A stretch of DNA of 64,000 nt from Reticulitermes speratus (GCA_021186555.1 JAJKFL010000003.1:34398908-34462907); one strand, 5' to 3'; positions 34,397-46,470 are shown, numbered from the stretch's first letter. The notes: generated by a model not told the origin, from the letters alone. Numbers and translations are program-made.

Positions 34397-35761
34397 GCTT
34401 ACGTTTTTAACTTCTTTAATCCTACGTCAATTTTACTCTTCTTCAATTCATCAAATGCGGTTAAATTGTTTTGTGGCAAACACTTTGTTCGTGTTCAACC
34501 AGCATTTTTGTTTCAGTTGCAGTTAATCCTTGCTTTCTTCACAACAGTAGTAACACACGTCTTTCCGGTCAGCAAATTTTTCCATTTCGTGTAACTGATT
34601 ATATGTTTGGGCCATCATCAAACCATCTAAACATAGTGAAGATGGAGATGCGTCTTGTCACACGTATGTGTTCAGTGTTAGGGGATGGTCCTATCGTTAT
34701 ATGATATGACACACAATATTTTAAATTATAATATTGAATCATTTTTATCTAAAGTTGTATTCATTTAAAATTAAAGTATAGACTATGTAAAGTCATAGCC
34801 TTATTTAATTTGGGGTATTTCTTAATCACTCCACACTCGCCTCTTCTACTATGGTCATCATATCACATCTCCCCTTTGAAAGTCGTGACCAGTGCCAGAC
34901 AAACTCAAATGAATATAAAATACTGCCATTAAAAACAAAATACATGATTTTATGTCAGGCAATTTGAGTTTAATTCCGAATAATTTAAAATCAATAGAAT
35001 TTAAAAGGTCTAATCTAAGATATAGAATAGCCGACTGCGCTCGGGCTGTATGCCCTATAGGATAGATTCAGATAGGCACATCCGCTTGAGACTGTACAAA
35101 TTCAATCAGACAGACTTCCATCTTCACCTTGTGTAAATACCTGGTAATGGTGCACGGATTGTGCCGAAACATGTCAGCAACCCTACCAAAAGCAACCAGT
35201 TGTTTTTGACTGAAAACAATTACGTTATTGGATATATATTGTAGGTTAATTCGATTTCAGTTTTTAAAAGAACCCTATATTTCCGGCCAAAATATGAGAC
35301 TCGAAAATAGACTTGTAGCCAGCAGCAATTAAAATGTTATCAAACTGTTCTTGTTTAAGGTGAGATGTTACTGACTACGGTCTGACCTATCTACTATACC
35401 GGTTCATTTCTGCTACGGATGTGAAGCGACACCGAATAAAATGAACCAGTTTGAAGTAATCTGTCAAACAGGTTGTGGATAACGCAACATTTCAGTGTTA
35501 TTTACCCACGTTTCATGCATGGATGTGATTCTTTGAATGCTTGTTTCACGTAGCCCGGCGTCTTGATTTTAAAATGCGGCAATATAAGGATTTTTATCTT
35601 TTTTTGTAAATCAAGATTAATTAAAGAAAATAAGTAAAGCCAGTATCATTTGGGGCATCAACACTTGTTTGAAGAGCCTGCATTAGCATAAGAATGACTG
35701 GGAGAGAAGAAAGTTTAAAGTTACCAACATTGGTTTTTTTGCATGCATTATTGTGAGGATA
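34397..35761. other. AT-rich sequence with one core-motif copy
   Basis: No gene. At about 35145-35180 GGATTGTGCCGAAACATGTCAG repeats (in part) the CGAAACATGTAG word of the foldback elements at 52790 and 57291. No flanking inverted arms were found here. Confidence 0.4.
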
Positions 35762-35995
35762 CATCAATCGGATGGATGATATCAGAAAATCAAATTTTCA
35801 GCAGTCAAACTGAGGGTGTAAGGGTAAGAGGAAGATCGAGATATAGATGACTGGAGTGTGTTTTGACAGATATTAAGAAGGAAAGAATTAGGAACTGAAG
35901 GGAAATATCTAGGAATAGGAAAGAATGGAAGAGGACCACTGAAGAAGCAAGGTCCACTTGGGGCTGTAGGGCCAACTAAGAAGAAGATTAGGAGA
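35762..35995 (+). pseudogene. LINE family C 3' end
   Basis: The + frame reads IGWMISENQIF, then TEGVRVRGRSRYR, stop, LECVLTDIKKERIRN, stop, REISRNRKEWKRTTEEARST, then WGCRAN and a stop. Both internal stops are TGA where the family has Trp (GRPRxRW and RNW), so each is one base from the expected codon. This is the terminal segment of a non-LTR retrotransposon polyprotein. The nucleotide end has AAGAAGAAGATT. Confidence 0.8.
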
Positions 35996-36520
35996 ATACA
36001 GTATGCATTAAGAGCATATTATGCATATGCTTAAGAAACGGCGAAGATTTCTGTGACAGAGAATCGTGATTTTGTGTGCAATGAGGTTTTACCATAGGGT
36101 ATTTACAAATAAATATTTGGTCATCCTTCTAGCTGTCCTGTGATCTGAGGAGTTGATGCAGTTAGAAATTTCAATGCCGAAAAATAACCACGAAAACACT
36201 GGGATAATTATTAATGTTTCGTAGGATTACAAGCACACAAATAAGAAGAGATACATTAACAAGTTAAATTACTGCTCCTGCGGCTGGTTTATGGAGTGCG
36301 TATGACTCAGAATTCGTAAAATAAACTGCTCATTGTAGAGTGCAGCAGGTACTCGTATTCTCAGATAAGTGGTAGAATTTAGTTGAATAACAAGACAAGG
36401 TATGGAACCATAGAGATTTCTGGTACTTACATTTTGTTGCATTATGCAATAGAAACGCGGTGTTAAATTTCGGGGTTATATAAAACAGGCCTTAGTAATA
36501 TACACGTTTTGAAAGTTTAA

Positions 36521-36543
36521 TAATAATAATAATAATAATAATC
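36521..36543. repeat. (TAA)n microsatellite
   Basis: About seven AAT triplets ending at 36542. Confidence 0.9.
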
Positions 36544-36885
36544 CTTATGTTCAAAATTAATATCTTATGTAGCTATAAGGCAATGTCTACAGGTCCAACC
36601 TCAAGACGAATTATTGCGAGCGAAAGCCGAAGAAAATATTCGAGCGGCCGTCACCTTCTATAAAAACATTACTCTGACAAAAGCAATGCATTTTTCTAAG
36701 ATATGCTACCACACATTGTTTGTGGTTCTAAATGTTGGTGGCGCTAATGACGCTTCGACCTCAAAATTTCTTACTTCTGCTGTGTAGTTGTTATTTATTA
36801 TAGTACTGTGAGAACTGTAAGTTTAGGTTGTCCTACAGTGGAAAATTTAGTGAAAGTCTGGAATCGGTTCAAAAGTTTCAGTTCT

Positions 36886-36886
36886 T

Positions 36887-36918
<32 letters not shown>

Positions 36919-36920
36919 GC
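36886..36920. repeat. (CT)n(CA)n microsatellite
   Basis: CT dinucleotides passing into CA dinucleotides; the open frame across it is spurious. Confidence 0.9.
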
Positions 36921-37299
36921 ACAATATGACAGTCTGGAAAGCCTATTTTTTGAAGAAGGAAAGTCGGTAAGTTTAAAAATGGCTAAAGAATAGACACTTT
37001 ATCTAGTGTGTGTATTACGATAATAAATAAATACACAAATAAATATATAGATGACGATGGGCCAGTCATGGTAACGCGTATAGAGTCTCACCTCTGTAAT
37101 TCTTGGCCGGTTTAAGAAGGGCTGAATGATGGACAGTTTACGAATTATGTGGATTTTGTATGGTCATTACGTTGAACACTCCATGTAATAGATCACGTGT
37201 GTGTTGCTATTATATGTCGCGTAAAGTTCTATATAATAGACAGATTAGTACTATGAAGAGAGATCTTGTGGAATGATGAGTTACTGGATGCGTAAATAA

Positions 37300-37560
37300 C
37301 CCATGGACAGGATGTCAGGTGCAAGGTAGTTCTCGTCCAGGCCGCCGAGTGGAGCTACTGCAGTGAGTCATTCTAGCGGTGGGTAGGCAGCCACTCCTCG
37401 GGCGCCACTTGGCATCCGCTTTATGTCATGACTATCAACGCACCACAACGTCATGGCTATTGGGATAGAGGAAGTTTCCATTTTTCCTGTCACCACTAGG
37501 ACTCTCTTGTGTATTTTCACACGCAGGAGTGTCCGAGAGTACAGCGCATAAAGACGCTGT
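37300..37560. other. G+C-rich patch of unknown nature
   Basis: Markedly more G+C and CpG than the neighbours (CCGCCGAGTGG, CTCGGGCGCCAC), with one TGAGTCAT (AP-1-like) at about 37365 and two CGTCATG words. No open frame is convincing. It could be an untranslated first exon, a regulatory patch or an unrecognised repeat. Confidence 0.3.
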
Positions 37561-37617
37561 TGTTCCTAGTTCCTGACGCACGGAATTGATATTTGTTCTT
37601 CACGGTTGCAAAGAAAT

Positions 37618-37745
37618 ACCGACACGAATCGAAAAAAAAAAACTAATCACCTTCATCACAGGGTTGCACAATAAGCCTCTAGGCTGCGGTGCTTCCGTAG
37701 CATCTGCTGCGGGGCCCTTCACCACAAAAAAAAAAACCGACACGA
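37618..37745 (+). mobile_element. Short A-bracketed retroposon with 10-bp target duplication
   Basis: The direct repeat ACCGACACGA lies at 37618-37627 and 37736-37745. Between them is a 108-bp insert: an A-run, ATCACCTTCATCACAGGGTTGC, AATAAGCCTCTAGGCTGCGG, TAGCATCTGCTGCGGGGCCC, and a second A-run. A second copy, also with A-runs at both ends, is at 61490-61615. The duplication shows insertion by target-primed reverse transcription or a similar process. No tRNA, 7SL or 5S promoter was recognised. Confidence 0.8.
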
Positions 37746-37854
37746 TACATCTACACGTCGGTTCTCTTTGAGGTAGAGATTGATCTGCGAAAGGCAATTA
37801 AGTACACTTAAATTAATATTTCATTTATTTACTTAACATATATACTACGATAGC

Positions 37855-38155
37855 GGGGTCGGAATCGTGATTAGGCTAAGGGCTGGAAGACCGAGGGATC
37901 GTGGTTCTATTTCCTGTGGAGGCAAGAGGTTTTTCTTTCTCCAGAGCTTCCAGACCGGCTTTGATGAGGCCCACCCATCCTTCTATTGAATGGGAACTGG
38001 TGGTTCTTTCGCCGAAAATAAAGCGACCGGAGCATAAAGCTAATCACTTACCTCCATCTAGTGCCGAGTTTACAAATGGGTAGAGTTGTAACTTTACTCC
38101 CGCATATGTCTTTATGGAAAGCATAGGGACAACTTCACCTTTACCTTTACCTATA
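37855..38155 (+). mobile_element. SINE, near full-length (CCTTTA-tail family)
   Basis: A-box-like GTGATTAGGCTAAGGGCTGG, B-box-like GTGGTTCTATTTCC, body with CCAGACCGGCTTTGATGAGG and TATTGAATGGGAACTGG, then ATCACTTACCTCCATCTAGT, and a tail AGGGACAACTTCACCTTTAC-CTTTACC. It is the most complete of the family's copies in the window. Confidence 0.8.
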
Positions 38156-38458
38156 TACTTTTTATTTTCGTATCACATACATTTACTCGTTTTGGTTGTT
38201 CGTTCTTTCATATTCAAATTCAGTACCTTAGCCACAAGTATCAGTATTATATTCTGTTATCCCTACGTTTACTCAGACCTATATTTAATCTGGTTTTATT
38301 TTAGTCGGGGAACAAGAGGAGAAGTCTTTAACGTTCACAAAAATTTCACCAGAAATAACATAATAAAAATACATTGTTTTGTGTGTCCCTTCTCCGAGTA
38401 TTGTAGCCACAAATGTTGATCAGTTAACCAATATTCCATTCAAAATATTGGCTTAATC

Positions 38459-38797
38459 TTATACTGATTTGAAATAATTTATTACACGAGCAGAAGACAA
38501 AGTGACAAACTCTTCAGATCTTGCAAGAAAGTGATGTATGTATATACTATACTGAGCAAGGGACGAAGAAAATAAGCCTGAAGAAGGAAGTCTTCGAGCT
38601 GACTTTGTGAAACCGTTCACACTAATTGCTTCATATGCTTGATGTCTGATTACTTTCTGAAGTGAATAATAATACGTGTATTGTTTCCTGCTGTTACTTT
38701 CGTATTCGATACACGTTTCTCTCGTCTCCAAGGTTGAATTTCTGAGTCGTACAAAGTAATTAATGACATCAGTGTGATGAATTGGAACCAGCAGCAC
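38459..38797. repeat. Probable foldback repeat
   Basis: The ends resemble inverted repeats (ACTGATTTGAAATAATTTATTA at the left; TGATGTCATTAATTAC read from the right). The interior has CCTGAAGAAGGAAGTCTTCG and TTTGTGAAACC, the CTGAAGA...GAAAC arrangement seen in other repeats here. The 112-codon - strand frame over it is therefore probably a by-product. Confidence 0.45.
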
Positions 38798-40432
38798 GGG
38801 ATTTTAAAATATGTCTTTGTAAATTAAAAGAAAAATTTGGAATCTTGCAGTGTGAGCAGTATTTATTTCCTGTTTTTTAGGTTATGTAATATAATTTTAA
38901 CTCCAGGGAGTGAAATTTATTTTCCTAACTCTCAGACTTCGTAATCTGGAAATTCTCTTTCGCAAAAAGAATTTTTGTAAGAGTTTATTTATTCTTACAA
39001 AAGAAAGAATAATACGATCTTTTAAAATTACACCAGCGTAAGCCACATACCTTTATTTTCTACATCTAATACTGACGCATTTCCATTTTCTAAGAAACAT
39101 AAATCAGTGTCAATTGTATGACATTTGTGAATAATTTACCGATATTGATATTGTCATGTTTAAATTTGTAAAAAAACTATGATTATTTGAAAAATTTAAA
39201 AATATTTGAATTAAATTATTATTTAATTTCTTATCTGGATCAGATCAGTTGTCCTGTGTTATTTTATTATTACGAACTGTACTTTGTCTTCACTTTATTG
39301 TATTCATAAAAGTATTTAGGAAAAGTGATAAGCACCTTAAATTTATGCAAGTATACAAAATTGTAATACAACAAAAGGCACAGAGACATTGAACTGCAAA
39401 ACTTTGATTCCTATTCAACCCCTTCAGGCATGAGACGTGTGTGAATTAGACCTGTATTTCAAATTTCATATCGTTTATCGTAGAAAGCACTACGTTTTCT
39501 TTCTTTAAACCAGCTGGTTAGTGCTGTTAGGAAAATAACGCTGTCCGTTGTGAAATTTATAAGAAACTTATAAACACAATCTTTGGGCAAAGTGTAAAGT
39601 CTACTGACATAAAAACGGGTGTTAAGTATAGTAATAACCAAATTTTAACAGCGGAGCTCTGTATTTCACGATGGAAACGTTTATATGTCTTATGGTTGGG
39701 TAAAATGCCATGACATTTCCTGTCAGAACTTGGCTCACCTACAGTGTAGCCTGGATCTTCCATTCAGTTACCTACTAAAGAAAAATAACACAGAAGAGAA
39801 GTACTTTGATGTGCTATCCCGGCATTTGTCTGAAGGAACTGAATAAAACCCTGAAGAACTTAAATAAAAGTGGTGTGTATTACGACTGATCGAATTGCTA
39901 TTAGTCACTTTCTAGACAAATAATCATGAAATATTTGGATTTTCAATAAATGTTTGAAATACAGACATTCCGTTCACAGTTATACCTTGTGTAATCAAGT
40001 ATAAGAAACGAGCATTTAATGGTGGTTTCACATTCAAACGGCTAACTTACAAGTGGTTAATTGGCAGTCAATTTTTATTCTATTTTATGTCCTTAAAAGG
40101 AAGTATGTATTATCGTGAGATTACCATTCTGTCTGTCCTTGTCTCTCTGCATGTCTATCTCTTTTCCATGCGTCTTGGATTTCACTTTTCAACAGGCTGA
40201 CTGAATTACTCGTATAATGGTGCTGTAGCTATACGTCTTTAAGTACTGGCACTCCCTGAAGATGGAACATGTGCGAGTGCTTTTATGTTCACAAATCTGT
40301 GCAATTTGTTGATGATGAACTTTTTATGCCTTATTTTATATTTTCCTACAGTCAGTAAGAAGAATTTGGTGGATTTTTTGTAAGTCAGCGTTTATAAATT
40401 TCATGATGATGGGAAAAGTTTGAGTTCCTCTT
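38798..40432. other. Stretch without recognisable genes
   Basis: AT-rich. A 28-nt segment at 40352-40379 sits between an acceptor-like TTTTCCTACAG and GTAAGT but has no other support. Confidence 0.4.
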
Positions 40433-40505
40433 TTCTTCTTCTTCTTCTTTTACATGTTATTTCCTTTTTTGTTCTTTCTCTCTCTCTCTCTCTCTCTCTC
40501 CCTTT
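40433..40505. repeat. (TTC)n and (TC)n pyrimidine tract
   Basis: TTC triplets to 40449, then CT dinucleotides from 40477 to 40500. Confidence 0.9.
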
Positions 40506-40739
40506 TTAAGATCCAGTCCTAAAAATTTGACGTATTCTGTATGTGCATATTCGGTATACGTAAAGTGTACTTAAGTAATACTGTCCCAACAACAACAACA
40601 AGTCTGTAGGGCTAGACATTATGCGAAAGGAAAGTAAACTGCATGCTTTCCGTTCGAATTTCCTTCACTTAATTCTCAGTTTCTGGCTGCGATAACACGT
40701 TCCTTGCATATTATATTGGTGTCCATACTCAGGTTTGCC

Positions 40740-41010
40740 ATGTCGATAAATTCACGTTCTTCGATAAGTTACTGCTAGACATCGTAGGGATATTTAATGA
40801 ATATGATGTGTTGCCAGGTGTCAGATAGGAATTCAGTGACGTAGTGCTTCCTTCTCTTCGTGTCGTAGTTGTAAATGCGATCACGTAGTCCTTTATCCGC
40901 TGTAGTATCTCTAGCAGTGGATATTGCGTCATACAATAGTGCTTTAGTAAATACTCGCGCCTCACCCTGCACCGTTTTTTAAGTTCGTTCCGCATTTGTT
41001 TTAGTGTCAA
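40740..41010 (-). pseudogene. Degraded coding-like sequence, unrecognised
   Basis: Two overlapping - strand frames appear to be parts of one reading: an N-terminal piece with LKQMRNELK (to about 40980) and a second with ARVFTKALLYDAISTARDTT, then KRRKHYVTEFLSDTWQHIIF, ending KYPYDV-stop. A six-T run at 40975-40980 (A-run on the coding strand) is where the frame would shift. After the stop another 10 or so codons look continuous. It is protein-like, but I recognise no family; a transposon, gene or viral relic are all possible. Confidence 0.35.
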
Positions 41011-41794
41011 TAGGAAGAAGTTCTATGAATAACGACAGAGGTTTTACTTTTCATAATTACGTAGACCTCGTCTTGGAAAGCAACCACGACCATAGACCGA
41101 AAGAAAATCCCTAAATTTCATGGGTTAGTGAATCTTCAAGCACAGTCGCTTGTATGCATAATTCTAAAATTAATCCCTTTTTGATTAGGTGAGTTCCCTA
41201 ACAGAGTGCTTATCAATATGTGAACCATTGCCAGGTATCGGTTTAAAAGTTTCTTGCAAACTTGGCTTTAAAGTCTTTTGACTTAATTTGTTTAATCTAA
41301 TCCATGTCTGAATCTCTTTACTTAACAGTATCTTTTACGTAATTGTTTTATCCGTGATTTTACTGCGTCACCTGGAAAGGCTTTCTTGTCTATCTTATTC
41401 TTATGCTACACTCAGCTCTCAGATGGTAAAACAGCAAAGTTTGAATTTATATGAAATATTGTATTTTTCAAGAAAATCGCATAATACTCGTATGTACGCT
41501 CATCTGGTCTGAAAATAAGTAAACAGCTGGTTATAATCTTAAGATATGAGCCTAATTTGTAGCTTGCTAAGATATTTCCGAGGAACCGTTGGAGTTATTA
41601 TCCGTTATAAACGAGAAAATTGTTCCAAGAAAATATAGTGACGGCGTAAGCACATGAAAGGGCATATTTTTTAAGTCGTAACTACAGTGTCGCTTTTCTT
41701 ACACACACTAATGTAAACTTGGCATTCATAGGGACAGTTTTATAACATGAAGGTACGAGTATATGGAGAAGAAAAGTATGGCTATTTCATTCTT

Positions 41795-41990
41795 AACCTC
41801 ATCTCTGTGTGAGGATGAGCGGTCAGCTTGACGCTCCAGCCACTTTATCTTGGTGAAAGAACCTTCGTCACCCATTGAATACGGGGTTGAATGGGTCCCA
41901 AGGCCGGCGTGGACTCTTCGGAAAAGAGATAAATCTCTTACCCCTGCCTGGAAACAATCAACGGTTCTTTGGTCGTCCATCCTGCATTCT
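41795..41990 (-). mobile_element. SINE copy (CCTTTA-tail family), reverse orientation
   Basis: Read on the - strand: GTAAGAGATTTATCTCTTTT, then GAGTCCACGCCGGCCTTGGG, then GTATTCAATGGGTGACG and AAAGTGGCTGGAGCGTCAAG. It matches the body of the 37855 copy. The head near 41990 is decayed. Confidence 0.7.
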
Positions 41991-42928
41991 GTCACATACT
42001 GTTCAGAAATGAATTTAATAGTTGAAAAAATATATCGTCTCTAGTCCCCCAATAACCTTATTTCCGAGTGTCATATAGGCTGGAGATTTAAGAGTAGGCA
42101 ATGAGTGTTCGTTACAGGAGAGCGAGAATGAATAGTAGCTTAGGGTAGCCAACTGGACGAACAAACACCAAGAAAGAACCAGATGTGCTAGTATCCGTAA
42201 AAACACAAGGTAAAAATTAAAATTCAGCTGAAGATTTTATTAAAAGAGTTAAGGAACGCTATGAGATATAATTTAAAATTTGTTTTATGTCGAGTCATTT
42301 TAGCAGACTTAAGAGCAATTTGTATCAACACGTCAGTCTTATTTACCTTCTCATTCGAAGATATATAACGTAAAATAGGGTAATAAAAATTAAAAATTAA
42401 ATAAAATTAGGTTTTGCATTGCATTATAGCTAGCGTCTGTTGTCATTTCGTGTGTTTTGTGTAATGACTTCAGTCAAGCTGTTGATGGGGTTTTCTTTCC
42501 AAATATAGAAGTTCCTTTTCGAGGCTAAGATATTTAAATGGGAAGCCAATATATTTTACAGTCAAGAATTGTTAATTATGCAGAGTAGGATCCTTTTCTA
42601 GTCAATTTAAATGCAATGAATTCTTAATGAGAAGATGCCTTCATTTGTCAAGCTGAACATTCTAAACAGCTGTAAAAAAGGTCACGGTAATTTAGTATCT
42701 TCTTTAAATGAAAAGTTTCTGCACGCCATATATTTCCAACAGCCAGGAAAGTGAGATGCGGAAAGTAGAAACAAAAATACATTGCCTGGTATTATTGTGA
42801 GTTAATTCTCCTTGTGCTGATGGCGAAAACACGAATGCTTACAAATGACTGCCATACGTGACAAGACATTAATTACTCTCTGCCGATAATTTATTCCTGT
42901 TTCTCTTTCTCTCTTCTTCTGTACTTAG
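41991..42928. other. Stretch without recognisable genes
   Basis: Nothing recognised until the strong polypyrimidine tract at 42895-42925. Confidence 0.4.
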
Positions 42929-43033
42929 GTTCACATGTCTTACATTCATTTAGCGTACCTTCTCTTATTTATATTTTGTTTCATAACACGCTGTACTCTT
43001 TCACAGGGGTGGCCAAATAGTTCTTGCAATAAT
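42929..43033 (+). CDS. Candidate first coding exon with signal peptide
   Basis: A long pyrimidine tract ending CTTCTTCTGTACTTAG (42928) precedes an ATG at 42935. The 33 codons start MSYIHLAYLLLFIFCFITRC and continue TLSQGWPNSSCNN. That is a classic signal peptide: short n-region, about 13 hydrophobic residues, polar c-region, likely cleavage near TLS/Q. The exon ends exactly at a codon boundary before GTAAGA (43034). No following exon was found. A caution: CAGGGGTGGCCAAA within it resembles a hAT terminal repeat, so part may be a transposon end. Confidence 0.3.
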
Positions 43034-43328
43034 GTAAGAAATGTTTTTTTTGTTGTTGTTGTTGTGAAAGTCCCAAGGCCTTGGATCAGATCATTTAAAA
43101 AATTCTGGGTTTCCTTGGATTGACAGTGTTTTATTACTAAACAAAAGCTGATATTTTGAAAACAAATTGATCAGAGTTTGTAGGTATTGTACTGAAATTG
43201 TAAAACAATTATAACGATATGAGCAATATCTCTGCTTGATGCAGTCAGACTGTTAAAAATATGTCGATGATGGATGAATTGGGACTGTCAATAATCCTTA
43301 TTAATGACAGTTTATCGTAAGATATATT
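43034..43328. other. Sequence after the donor-like site
   Basis: Contains a (TTG)n run at 43050-43068. No second exon or element recognised. Confidence 0.3.
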
Positions 43329-43490
43329 ATAGTCGATTAGTTAGCACTGTTTCGTTATATTTGGAAGGTTACGGGTTCGGATCGTGGTCTTGGAGATATT
43401 TCGTGGCTATCCTAATTGTATTAAGACAAATGTTGGGCTAGTACCTCAAAACGGGCACACAATTTCCACTTAATTACTAACAGAACATCT
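43329..43490 (+). mobile_element. tRNA-derived SINE relic, different family
   Basis: CGATTAGTTAGCACTG at the A-box position and ACGGGTTCGGATCGTGG at the B-box position, 30 nt apart, then CTTGGAGATATTTCGTGGC and, further on, GTTGGGCTAGTACCTCAAAA-CGGGCAC. The body differs from the CCTTTA-tail family. Confidence 0.55.
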
Positions 43491-46159
43491 CTTATTTGAT
43501 CCTAAATATGTATTTAAAAGCACGTCTTTAAGTAAAAAAAAATTTTAGAATCATTCATTCAGACAGGCAATTTGTCGTTACTTTTCATTAGTTGGTATCT
43601 TTCTCTTATAAGAGGACAATTAAAACACCGAATTTTCCAAATTAAAAATGTAGAATAGCCTTCGAATATTAGAAGCTTTTTTAGGATTTTTATACCTATT
43701 ATATAGATAAATAAGTTCACAAACCCTTAGGTATTTAACGCTTGCCGAGTGGCTATATTTAGCCCTTCATCAACATTTTTCTTTAAGAGCTCATGTTTTT
43801 GAATTGCGATTTGGTATAAAATAATATTTTACAACTTTCGTCGGCTTTACGTGTTGTAGGCTGGAGCAGCAGGACGATTTTACTAGATGAGTTATAAAAG
43901 ATGATGTAATATACATCGAGGCTTAATTTAAATTTGATGTCAATTTTGTGGAGGAAACTGAGGAAGATCTGGAAACCCGTCAGTATTTTTGGACTACAGG
44001 CGGACTCAGACTTGAATTTCAAGTGCTAAACAGTTGTGTTAACATCCGCACTGCCATGATTTGCAGGAAATCAGAGTAGCTGAACTAGATATAATATAGG
44101 CTAGTAATAAATTATACCTAATACATATTTCCTGATGTGTCCGAAGAAAGTAATGAAAATATTCACTATTGATGTTATTACAAAATAAAGTGTTCGTATT
44201 ACTGGCTTTGTAAAACGTGAGGCTTTTTATTATTCATAATCATTTTTTTGTGTTTGAAATTTCTTGCCGCATGCTTTTAGTAGTATAATTCGTAATTCTT
44301 ACCGCATCAATATGACCCAGGTTTAATTCGGTCCTTTGGACGTCCCTTGTAGGCTAACTTAAAACAAAAGACATCCTTCAAAACATTATCTGCCATATTC
44401 CTTCACCTACGCCATTCCTCCTCCTTTAACTCATTTACATTCAGCATGTATCTCTTTCCCAACCTTCACCTTTGCTGCCCTTCATTTCACTACTGCCAGA
44501 CATAGTCAACACATCTTTCACTTGTTATTCGGAGATGTAAATTTGTCTCCTGATTTATGCAAATGCTCTGATATTCTCAAATACAGAATGTCCGTTTTAT
44601 AGTTGGCCTGAGCACAGGAGTTGTAATGGGATATCCCGGCGATTGTTGGCTTTCTATCCGATAAAGTGCTGTACTAGGGGAAGCTGTAAAAGGGACACAC
44701 TTTATTAGGTTACATGATCACAGCTGTCAGAATCATAAGCAACAGTATTTATTGCGAGCGGAATTCCTTATCTGCAAGTCGAACAGGTGTTCAGTTTTGA
44801 AAGAAATAGTTTGGGACACTAGTTGACATACTAAAGCAATACGATATACAAAAAATAGGTTTTAATACGTATACATTTATATCCCATATATCCATTTTCG
44901 GGTACCATTTTTTTCCTTGATAGAACCGAAAACAATAGTCTTTAGATTACAGACATTTTGGAAAGACATTTCATTTGTTTGGTAGAAAGACATGCTTAAA
45001 TATGCTGCTGTGAAGTTACAGCATTTAAGATAATTCCATTATTTAAAATAAATTTTGTTTTTAATTGGCTTATATCTGTGTACCTCTCACAGTAACGAAA
45101 ATAAATTAATTACCAGTTTGCCCTTATATTTGTAAAATTAGATCTTGCTCCTGTCATGCTCCATACATCTGGCGACATAAGAAACCGATTTGACTAAATG
45201 TACGGTACACTAATATAAAGAAGAAGTGCACACTAATGAAGAGATACAAATATGAGTTTCGTATAAATCGAAGTTCAATCGCTTTTTACTCACTATCGTT
45301 TTTAAGCACAACATTTATATAACACACTTCGGAAAACATTGGCAAACATTTTGGGAACACTTGTAAAGATTTATAGATTGTACGTCAGAGATGTAATTAG
45401 GTAACCATGTATGTCATACGTATTATTTGCGCTGTTCCAAAGGTAGATATATTAAGACTTAGAGAAAAATATTATTGTTATAGAAGTGTCCATGTTTGTA
45501 TTATTTCAAGTGTATAGTATTAACTTTACTATGTTTTTTATCATTAATTTTGGAGCATTAAAATGTTCGCGCAAAAATACTAACCTTAATATGAAGGTAC
45601 GAAATTAAAGTTATCAACACTTTAAGATGAAGAAAGGAACCCATATCCGAAAAAAGTTTTGAATTATGGTTCCCGACGGAAGAAGGAACGTTGCAAGACC
45701 AATGGCCTAAGGCAAGTTTTAACGAACTGTGTGCAAGGAGTGACAAGTCGGTCGCATCTGTTTCATAATGTCGCAAACTTAAAGACTTATGGAAAATATA
45801 CAGTATATGTCATCCTTCTTTCTGTAAATGCGTCTGTTCGAAACATTTTTCATTACGATAAATCTTAAACGAGATACCCTCGCATAGCTCTCGGGATGCT
45901 CACAAGAGCGCATTGAAGTCTTCTGTGAAGCGTTTGTTATCATTGTCCTGTTTTACCAAAATATGGACTGTATCGATAAAATGCCGTAATCCGACTATCT
46001 AGTCCACGAAAATTTGTTTTGCCGTTTTGAGTACGTTCTTGCAGACAGACTGACGCCTCGAAACCATTATTGCGTTTTTGCATTTCTATTTTGCTCACAT
46101 GGCAAAATTTACTGACAAAAATCAATTGTACTGGGGATGAAATTGATCGTTGAAAGAGG
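43491..46159. other. Stretch without recognisable genes
   Basis: AT-rich. Around 44330 a GGTTTAATTCGGTC word could be a lone B box. At 45558-45868 open frames overlap on both strands, so neither was accepted. Confidence 0.4.
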
Positions 46160-46470
46160 TGTGATAATGGATTATACAGTGACCAGGTTGCGGGATGGAC
46201 GATTTAAAGGTTGTGGTTCGATTTCCGGAAAGGGTAACAGATTTTTCTCTTCTGCAATACGTAAAGACCGGCTGTGGGCTCAGCCAGCTTCTACTGAATT
46301 GATATCTGGGTATTTCCGCAGAGGTAAAGCGGCCGGATTGTGAAGCTGGTTACTGACCTGCATCTGGTGCCGCGTGGAAAACTGACTGAAGCCATGTCTC
46401 CACCCCCACATATGGTGTCATAAATTGCACAGGGACATAAATCATTGAATCTAATTCGTCGAATTGTTGA
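46160..46470 (+). mobile_element. SINE copy (CCTTTA-tail family)
   Basis: B-box GTGGTTCGATTTCC at about 46214, body GTAAAGACCGGCTGTGGGCT and GTAAAGCGGCCGGATTGTGA, then ACCTGCATCTGGTGCCGCG and AATTGCACAGGGACATAAAT. The ACCTTT tail has been lost. Confidence 0.75.

Noticed and set aside
38459..38797. 112-codon - strand open frame
   Set aside because: It lies in a repeat with inverted ends and a CTGAAGA...GAAAC core, so the reading is most likely accidental.
40352..40379. 28-nt segment between acceptor and GTAAGT
   Set aside because: Too short and AT-rich, two frames equally open, no neighbours.
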